64,000 nucleotides of DNA from CAYZTY01 sp964444665 (GTDB lineage: Bacteria > Planctomycetota > Phycisphaerae > Sedimentisphaerales > CAYZTY01), in the NCBI GenBank assembly GCA_964444665.1, contig CAYUIE010000012.1:45215-109214 (forward strand), written 5' to 3'. Of this stretch, positions 58,426 through 64,000 are shown in pieces. The stretch's first letter is position 1, and each line of letters opens with the position of its first letter. Under the pieces are notes generated by a model. It did not search any database. It was given only the letters and a program-made list of their open reading frames with translations, and had not been told where the DNA came from. The translations under genes were made by a program, and so were the position numbers.

Positions 58426-60471
58426 ATGACACACGAAGATAACAAAAATCTCAATCGAAGGGAGTTCCTGAAGGCCTCTGCGGCCACCACGGCCGCGTTG
58501 TCTATCGGCCTGCCCACGAAAAAAATTTATGCGGCCCGAAGAACCACCGTACGCCGCAATCAGGCAAAAAAAGTTGTCGTAATCGGCGTAGATGGAATGG
58601 ACCCCGCCCTCTCCGAGCAGATGATGAGTGCCGGCCAACTGCCCAATTTCGACAAACTACGCCGTCTTGGCGGATATCGACACCTGCGAACCAGCATACC
58701 GCCGCAAAGCCCCGTGGCCTGGGCTAACTTTATAAACGGTGCCGGACCCGGTTCGCACGGAATCTTCGATTTCATCCACCGGGACCCGAAAAGGCAGTGC
58801 TTCCCGTTTTACTCCGGTGCGCCGCAACTGCCCGGCGAAGGCTATTGGAATCTGTCAAACCACAAACTGCAGCTTACATTCTGGCCATTCAATCACAAAC
58901 CGCCTAAAACGCTCCAGGGAAGAAAAGGTGTCCCGTTCTGGGACTATCTTGACGAGGCAGGGATAATCTCCAAGGTATATTACATTCCGTCAAACTACCC
59001 ACCCACCCCGTCGAAATACGGTAACCACTTCTGCTTTTCGGGTATGGGCACCCCGGACCTGCTCCAGACTCACGGCACATATCAGTATTATTCCTCCGAT
59101 GGACCCATTCCAACTAAAGAGCTGGGCGGCGGTCGACAGTCCTGCATTTTCTTCGAAGATAATACTGCCAAGGCCGAACTGATCGGCCCACATAACACTT
59201 TTCTCAAAAGGCCTAAACCCACAAGCGTTCCATTTCTGATTCATCGAGATAACCGGGCCAACGCCGCACTCATAGAAATACAGGGCCAAAAGATTCTTCT
59301 CAAGCAGGGCCAATGGAGTGACTGGGTCAAAGTTGATTTCCGCCTGGTAATGCCCGCCTTAATTCCCGACGAACACCTGGCCGGTATCTGCCGGTTTTAC
59401 CTGCAGGAAACCTCGCCAAATTTGCAATTGTATGTTAGCCCAATCAACATCGACCCGACCGACCCCGCTGCGCAGATTTCCGAACCATCATACTTTGTCG
59501 AAAAGATGTCGGACAAACTGGGATTGTTTCACACAACCGGCTTTCAGGAGGCCTACAAGGCCCGCGTCCACGACGTATTTAATGACGAGGAATACGCCGA
59601 GCAGGCCGAGATGGTATTGCAGGAACGATTGAAAAGCCTGCAGTACGCACAGGAGAATTACCAGGACGGGCTTTTGTTCTTCTATTTCTCCAGCACTGAT
59701 TTACAGGCCCATCTGTTCTGGTGGGACTCCAACGAAAAACACCCGGTACGTTCCACCTCAGAAGCCAGAAAATACTTTACCCATATTAAGGAACTTTACA
59801 GAAAAATAGATGACGTTATAGGCCGGATTCTAAACCGTTACGGCCAAGAGGCCACAATTATCGTCCTGAGTGACCATGGCTTCGCAAACTTCGGCAGACA
59901 ATTCAACCTTAATACGTGGCTCAGAGACAACGGCTATCTCCAGCCCGCCTACGCCGGCGGAGTTCTCAAGGATACTGATTGGTCGGCAACTCGGGCCTAC
60001 GGCCTGGGTATCAACAGCCTGTACCTCAACCTAAAAGGTCGAGAACGAGACGGCATCGTCAAACCATCAGATGAGCGCGAACAACTCCTGCGGGAACTAA
60101 TTAACAAGCTCGAATCCGTACGAGACACAAACGGCAAACAGGTCATTCACAAAGTACACAGGACGGACAATGCCTATCTCGGACCACAAGCCCGGTTTGC
60201 TCCTGACTTGATTATCGGCTACGCAAGAGGTTACCGCGCCTCCTGGGCAACTTGTCTGGGAGACATCACGGAAAAAATACTTTTAGACAACGACTCAGCC
60301 TGGAGCGCCGACCACTGCGCCGATGTTTCTCAGGTGCCCGGCGTTGTGTTTTGCAATCGGCCTATTAAAGCCGACGCTCCTGCACTTATCGACCTGGCGC
60401 CTACTATCCTGGCCGAGTATGGACTTAAAACACCATCATCAATGACAGGAAAGAGTTTATTTATTACTTAA
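58426..60471 (+). CDS. Tat-exported type I phosphodiesterase/nucleotide pyrophosphatase family protein
   Basis: A 681-residue protein with a Tat signal (NLNRREFLKASAATTAALS). The alkaline-phosphatase core has VVVIGVDGMDPALSEQMM (D56), PPQSPVAWANFINGAGPGSHG with S95 in the nucleophile position, LFFYFSSTDLQAHLFWW and IIVLSDHGFANFGRQ. The C-terminal region ends LAEYGLKTPSSMTGKSLFIT, like the 52934 paralogue. The TAA stop is followed after 59 bases by the small RHH-like gene. A periplasmic or surface phosphodiesterase is inferred; related proteins occur near glycan and lipid gene clusters. Confidence 0.83.
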   Translation: MTHEDNKNLNRREFLKASAATTAALSIGLPTKKIYAARRTTVRRNQAKKVVVIGVDGMDPALSEQMMSAGQLPNFDKLRRLGGYRHLRTSIPPQSPVAWANFINGAGPGSHGIFDFIHRDPKRQCFPFYSGAPQLPGEGYWNLSNHKLQLTFWPFNHKPPKTLQGRKGVPFWDYLDEAGIISKVYYIPSNYPPTPSKYGNHFCFSGMGTPDLLQTHGTYQYYSSDGPIPTKELGGGRQSCIFFEDNTAKAELIGPHNTFLKRPKPTSVPFLIHRDNRANAALIEIQGQKILLKQGQWSDWVKVDFRLVMPALIPDEHLAGICRFYLQETSPNLQLYVSPINIDPTDPAAQISEPSYFVEKMSDKLGLFHTTGFQEAYKARVHDVFNDEEYAEQAEMVLQERLKSLQYAQENYQDGLLFFYFSSTDLQAHLFWWDSNEKHPVRSTSEARKYFTHIKELYRKIDDVIGRILNRYGQEATIIVLSDHGFANFGRQFNLNTWLRDNGYLQPAYAGGVLKDTDWSATRAYGLGINSLYLNLKGRERDGIVKPSDEREQLLRELINKLESVRDTNGKQVIHKVHRTDNAYLGPQARFAPDLIIGYARGYRASWATCLGDITEKILLDNDSAWSADHCADVSQVPGVVFCNRPIKADAPALIDLAPTILAEYGLKTPSSMTGKSLFIT

Positions 60472-60530
60472 TGCCGGCATGCCGCGCATCCACCTGCCGG
60501 CAGGCAGGTAGAAAGGAGCCGTTATATAAA

Positions 60531-60719
60531 ATGGCAAAGCTGAAAATTGATTCACATCTGTATGACCGGGCCAAAAAGGCCGCCCAAGCCGCTGGTTACC
60601 CGGGCATCAACGAGTTTGTCACACACATCATCGAGAAGGAGCTCGCCCAGCTTGAAACTACTGAACAAGACGACGAGAAAGTCGCCCAGCAGCTTCGAGG
60701 ACTGGGATACATAGAATGA
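60531..60719 (+). CDS. Small ribbon-helix-helix-like protein with L-G-Y tail
   Basis: A 62-residue protein. The ATG at 60531 is chosen (AAGGAG 11 bases upstream) over an in-frame ATG at 60471 that overlaps the previous stop and adds a Cys/Arg-rich stretch. MAKLKIDSHLYDRAKKAAQAAGY then NEFVTHIIEKELAQLE fits a ribbon-helix-helix core: one strand and two helices. The last residues, VAQQLRGLGYIE, copy the tail motif of the neighbouring sulfatase-fold proteins. Its stop overlaps the next ATG (ATGA), so it is translationally coupled to the membrane protein. It may be an adaptor rather than a DNA-binding protein. Confidence 0.7.
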   Translation: MAKLKIDSHLYDRAKKAAQAAGYPGINEFVTHIIEKELAQLETTEQDDEKVAQQLRGLGYIE

Positions 60720-61555
60720 TGAATCTGCCGGCCGAATTATTCAGCATCATCAATATTATCACGAACGCCGTCCTCGGCTCGGCCCTGTCAATAATTGCCG
60801 TGCTGCCCGGCTGGCTCTCGAATACCATCATCTCAGCAGTTACAGGCGTTCTGCTTTTGATTATCTTCAAATACACATCAAACCAGCACGCGATAGGAAA
60901 AGTAAGGGACAACATAAAGGCTAATATGCTCGCTCTAAGGCTTTTCAAGGATGAAATAGCCGTCACGCTGCAGTCCCAGGGCCGTGTTTTTCGGAGTGCC
61001 TTCGGGCTGCTGTATCACTCCCTCCGTCCAATGTTGGTGATGATTCTGCCCGTCTCTTTACTACTCGCCCAGATGGGTTTGTGGTATCAGTTCCGCCCCT
61101 TGCTACCCGGCGAGGAGGCGCTTGTTACTATGAAACTCGCTTCCGGGAACCCGATGCCCGAAGCCGAAATCATTCCTCATCCCGGCATCGCCGTTACTAT
61201 CGGCCCGATCCGCGTCCCGAGCAAGAATGAAATATACTGGCAAATCAAATCACTTTCTGAAGGTAAACATCAACTGGCTTTCCAGCTCGAGAACCAAACC
61301 TTCGAGAAACATGTTGTTGTTGGCCAAGGATTTATGCGTATAAGTGCGGTTCGACCCGGCCCGCACTGGTCCGACATCCTTTTACATCCGGTCGAAAAAC
61401 CCTTTACACCTGAGTCCCCCGTGCAATCCATTTCGGTCGATTATCCTGACCGGACCTCCTGGACCAGCGGGACCGACTGGTGGCTCGTTTACTTTTTTAT
61501 AGCTTCAATGGCCTTCGCCTTGCTTTTCAAGCCCTTCTTAAAAGTCAGAATCTAA
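60716..61555 (+). CDS. Membrane protein resembling the DUF106/EMC3 branch of the Oxa1 superfamily
   Basis: A 279-residue protein. Two N-terminal spans (NAVLGSALSIIAVLPGWLSN and IISAVTGVLLLIIFKY) are followed by a charged cytoplasmic helical segment (KVRDNIKANMLALRLFKDEIAVTLQ) and a third span beginning SLRPMLVMILPVSLLLAQM. This order - span, coiled charged loop, then P-M-L-x-M-x-P - is like DUF106/EMC3/TMCO1 membrane insertases. An extracytoplasmic domain of about 120 residues and a last span (WWLVYFFIASMAFALLF) follow. The similarity is weak and seen by eye. Translationally coupled to the small RHH-like protein and last in the phosphodiesterase gene series. Confidence 0.55.
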   Translation: MMNLPAELFSIINIITNAVLGSALSIIAVLPGWLSNTIISAVTGVLLLIIFKYTSNQHAIGKVRDNIKANMLALRLFKDEIAVTLQSQGRVFRSAFGLLYHSLRPMLVMILPVSLLLAQMGLWYQFRPLLPGEEALVTMKLASGNPMPEAEIIPHPGIAVTIGPIRVPSKNEIYWQIKSLSEGKHQLAFQLENQTFEKHVVVGQGFMRISAVRPGPHWSDILLHPVEKPFTPESPVQSISVDYPDRTSWTSGTDWWLVYFFIASMAFALLFKPFLKVRI

Positions 61556-61601
61556 CGGGCCTTTTCGTCCAATTTTTACTATAAATCCTCCTTTTTACCT
61601 A

Positions 61602-61629
61602 TTGACTTTCAGCCCAAAAGTGATATAAT
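61602..61629 (+). promoter_or_regulatory. Predicted sigma-70 promoter of the beta-solenoid protein gene
   Basis: TTGACT (61602-61607), 16 bases, consensus TATAAT (61624-61629). The 5' leader would be about 137 bases. Confidence 0.65.
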
Positions 61630-61772
61630 TGTATCGCTTAAAGTGGCTTTGTCGGAGGCAGGGTATGTTTAAGAAACGCCATCTCTTTAAACCAAATTAA
61701 CTGAATTATATGAAGAAATCTCAGCGCGCACCGTGTACGCTGTGATAACTAACAATTTTAAAAGACAAAGAG

Positions 61773-63605
61773 ATGAAAACTTCAAGGTTATTTGGCATCT
61801 TGGTTCTGATTTTGTGCCTTATTTTCTCTCGGCCTGACGTCACCAAGTCGGCACCAATCGGGACTGCATTTACATATCAAGGGCATTTGTACGATACCAA
61901 CGACATAGCCAACGGTTTGTACGATTTCCGGTTTAAGTTGTACGACGCAAACTGCAGCGGCATTCAGTTAGCCGATGATGTTAACAAGCCAGACGTAGAT
62001 GTAATCGATGCTTATTTTACGGTGAAACTGGATTTCGGAAGTGGTGTGTTTGACGGCAATGCCGTCTGGCTGGAGATTGGTGTTCGGCCGGGCGAACAAA
62101 ACGACCCCTGCGAATTCACCTTTCTTGAGCCCCGGCAGGAAATAACGACCGCGTTGTACGCCCTCTATGCCTGCAACGCCGGTGATACTACGAACTTCTC
62201 GGGCTCACTCTCCGGAGATGTTACAGGCACGCAGGCACAGAACAAAGTAGTTGCTATTCAGGGCACCCCGGTCTCACCGACTGTACCCTCAGTTAACCAG
62301 GTACTTCGCTACAACGGAACGCACTGGGAACCAAGTGAAAAGACCGACCCTCTGGCATTGCACAAATATGGCGAAGGTAACATCCTGATTATTTCACCGA
62401 GTGATGATTTAATTACAAAATATAACTGGCTCAAGTCCTCAGAAAGAGATTCTGCAATGGGAGTATTATCAGCCAATAATCGAAGAGTATTGGTACTCCT
62501 GCCGGGTCTGTACCTCCTGAGTTCAACTCTCACGCTGGATGCAGATTACGTTGATGTGATTAGTTTCAGCGGCATACCGACAGATACCGTGATAGAAAGA
62601 AACGGAGGGGGATACGTTATCCGGCAGACAGCCGAGGCCATAAACCTTTCAGGCATTAAAGTCTATAATTCAGGTGTTGGAACCGGGGATGGTGCTTTTA
62701 ATCTCAACGCTGCCAACGATAACTCTCTTTCGACCTACCGCTGTATGGAGTTTAGAATAACCTCCGAGATGCCTTCGGCGGCATCCGTATATGGAACAAG
62801 TCATATAGGCGGACTATGGGAATTCTGTAAAGCGGATGGAAGTTTTTTTAAGCTGGCATCCGGTAGAAATCTCAGTGGAACCTTTAACTTTTGCGAGGTA
62901 AGTTTCGGCGCTTTCGGATCCGGCGGCGGAGAGGCATCCGACATATCCGGAAAATTCACATATTGCAAAGGCGGAGCCGATTCTTTTGGCGGCGGCACAT
63001 TGTCCGGCACGTTTATACATTGCACGGGCGGGGACAGGTCTTTCGGCGGTTCCACATCGAGTGGAAAGGATTGCAGCGGAACCTTCAAATACTGCATGGC
63101 CGGAGATAACAGCTTTGCAATGGGCAAAACTTTTTCAGGTATTGCCATCGGTTGTACGGGAGGAAAAGAGTGTTTTGGCGGCTATAAAGGCTCCGGAGGC
63201 GACCATCCCTTTTTCACAGGCCAGGCGAGAGATTGCGCTGCTACAGGAAGAAGTTTCGGCGGCGGCTCCGACAGCGGCGAATGCTCAGGTACATTAATCG
63301 GCTGTCGATGCACGAACATGCCGACCGCCTTACGTGTTGCCGGAGCTCACATTGAAAATTGTTATTTGGGCGTTACCGCCGGAGGTGCAGATAGAGAAGG
63401 TATTCTATTAAAAGACGACAATACAAAAATCTACAACACTACAATAATCTGTACAGGTTTTAGTCTTAAAGGGGGCATAACTCCTAAAAATGTTATGGCC
63501 TTGCATTGTCGAATGAATAAGGACAAACATCCTAATGTTACGAATTTAGTCGGTGATGGAAGTTTGGCTGCCGGTCATTGTATTGTCGATGAACATATCG
63601 ACTAA
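61773..63605 (+). CDS. Secreted beta-solenoid protein with Cys/SFGGG repeats
   Basis: A 610-residue exported protein. After a signal peptide (RLFGILVLILCLIFSRP) the N-terminal domain starts IGTAFTYQGHLYDTNDIANG, a module common at the start of planctomycete surface proteins. Residues 200-340 look like a pectate-lyase-type helix (RVLVLLPGLYLLSSTLTLDA). Residues 355-515 consist of about seven repeats of the form SGTFxxCxGGxxSFGGG with one Cys each, for example GKFTYCKGGADSFGGG and GTFKYCMAGDNSFAMG. The spacing varies from about 17 to 28 residues. It lacks recognisable catalytic residues. Surface display or adhesion is inferred. Confidence 0.75.
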   Translation: MKTSRLFGILVLILCLIFSRPDVTKSAPIGTAFTYQGHLYDTNDIANGLYDFRFKLYDANCSGIQLADDVNKPDVDVIDAYFTVKLDFGSGVFDGNAVWLEIGVRPGEQNDPCEFTFLEPRQEITTALYALYACNAGDTTNFSGSLSGDVTGTQAQNKVVAIQGTPVSPTVPSVNQVLRYNGTHWEPSEKTDPLALHKYGEGNILIISPSDDLITKYNWLKSSERDSAMGVLSANNRRVLVLLPGLYLLSSTLTLDADYVDVISFSGIPTDTVIERNGGGYVIRQTAEAINLSGIKVYNSGVGTGDGAFNLNAANDNSLSTYRCMEFRITSEMPSAASVYGTSHIGGLWEFCKADGSFFKLASGRNLSGTFNFCEVSFGAFGSGGGEASDISGKFTYCKGGADSFGGGTLSGTFIHCTGGDRSFGGSTSSGKDCSGTFKYCMAGDNSFAMGKTFSGIAIGCTGGKECFGGYKGSGGDHPFFTGQARDCAATGRSFGGGSDSGECSGTLIGCRCTNMPTALRVAGAHIENCYLGVTAGGADREGILLKDDNTKIYNTTIICTGFSLKGGITPKNVMALHCRMNKDKHPNVTNLVGDGSLAAGHCIVDEHID

Positions 63606-63653
63606 ACTACGGATACTCGAACAAAAAAATGTCGTAATTGGCATAAAAGATAA

Positions 63654-63967
63654 ACGCGACCGATACTAATACTTCTAACCTTTATTGCAATCACTACGGT
63701 AATGGGACAAGTCCACGGAAAGTGCGACCTGAACTGGAGTAAAATCGACGGCGGCGGCGTAAGTAGCGATGGGCAATGCCCGCCCAAGGATACGACTGTT
63801 CAACCGGACGCGGCGTACCCTACAGATGGTAATTATGAATTACTTGACGATTTCCGGCCGGGCAGCCTTTGTGTACAGTCATTTTCGAACACTTTGCAAC
63901 AATCGCACAATACTGGCTCGAAGCAGTCAGAAAGTGGGGCTTGCCCCTAGTAGTCTGTCACAGATAA
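63654..63967 (+). pseudogene. Frameshifted secreted 'IDGGG' family protein remnant
   Basis: The frame from 63654 has a hydrophobic signal-like stretch (ILILLTFIAITTVMGQVHG) with no normal start codon, then CDLNWSKIDGGGVSSDG and PDAAYPTDGNYELLDDFRPGSLC, the usual N-terminal pattern of a planctomycete secreted family (W-x-I-D-G-G-G ... G-x-Y-x-L ... F-W-P-G). After GSLC the expected dockerin-like continuation, CTVIFEHFATIAQYWLE, is found in another frame from 63872 and ends at TAA 63965-63967. The frame changes between 63867 and 63874. Either a true pseudogene or a sequence error; it lies near the window end. Confidence 0.6.
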
Positions 63968-64000
63968 AATACAGATATAAAGGTCTTTTTGCCGATATAT

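Noticed and set aside
60471..60530. Longer start for the RHH-like protein
   Set aside because: The extra residues (Cys/Arg-rich) come from a CCTGCCGGCAGG palindrome region and overlap the previous stop; AAGGAG favours 60531.
1..64000. CRISPR arrays, tRNA or rRNA genes, insertion sequences, prophage genes
   Set aside because: No regularly spaced direct repeats, no T-loop/acceptor patterns, and no transposase, integrase or phage structural proteins were seen by eye.

Overview
The window looks like a chromosomal fragment of a Planctomycetota bacterium, probably class Phycisphaerae. This is inferred from gene style, not from a marker tree. Supporting signs are a type II secretion-like prepilin with an H-X9-DG-like tail, a secreted kelch protein with an N-terminal dockerin-like segment (D-x-N-x-D ... 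FVDLAILAQNW), a secreted 'IDGGG' family remnant, many sulfatase-fold enzymes, a PPi-type phosphofructokinase and a eukaryote-like UDP-sugar pyrophosphorylase. I found no tRNA, rRNA, CRISPR array, transposase or integrase.

Region by region. 0-9.7 kb: a secreted beta-propeller protein and the alpha subunit of a class I fumarase; then a minus-strand run of ribE, pdxA, a homocysteine methyltransferase and rsmA; then a secreted thioredoxin-fold protein and a thymidylate synthase-like protein. 9.7-10.4 kb: no long gene, but a promoter, small ORFs and a perfect intrinsic terminator that together look like a short transcript. 10.4-11.6 kb: PPi-phosphofructokinase. 11.6-13.9 kb: an AT-rich accessory island with a REC-like protein and a divergent SorC-like regulator around a palindrome. 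14-20.9 kb: membrane proteins, a SurA/PpiD-like chaperone, RNase III, a STAS protein and a sirtuin. 20.9-25.2 kb: a PAS histidine kinase and NtrC-type regulator beside a sigma-54 promoter that precedes a PilZ gene. 25.2-34.1 kb: DUF362 protein with an apparent AUC start, UDP-sugar pyrophosphorylase, a prepilin behind a long structured leader, aconitase, LOG protein and hisD. 34.1-48.4 kb: esterase, GH4 glycosidase, a tight minus-strand block gltX-pfkB-thpR-recA-alaS, NUDIX hydrolase, kelch protein, glnS and a C45 hydrolase.

48.5-61.6 kb is the most unusual part. It holds a multi-pass glycosyltransferase-like TPR protein and five alkaline-phosphatase-superfamily enzymes. Three are sulfatase-fold proteins with Thr in place of the formylglycine Cys; two are type I phosphodiesterases. 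A sixth, internally deleted relic is also present. The series ends with a 62-residue ribbon-helix-helix-like protein and a membrane protein resembling the DUF106/EMC3 group of the Oxa1 superfamily. The small protein and the three sulfatase-fold enzymes share an L-G-Y tail motif. I infer a membrane-associated system that builds or remodels a phosphorylated or glycosylated envelope component.

61.6-64 kb: a secreted beta-solenoid protein with a periodic Cys/SFGGG repeat, then a frameshifted remnant of a secreted protein.

Dispersed short palindromes (CCCGAT...ATCGGG type) occur inside several ORFs without breaking the frame. Regulatory calls (promoters, leader RNA, ncRNA) rest on sequence pattern only.
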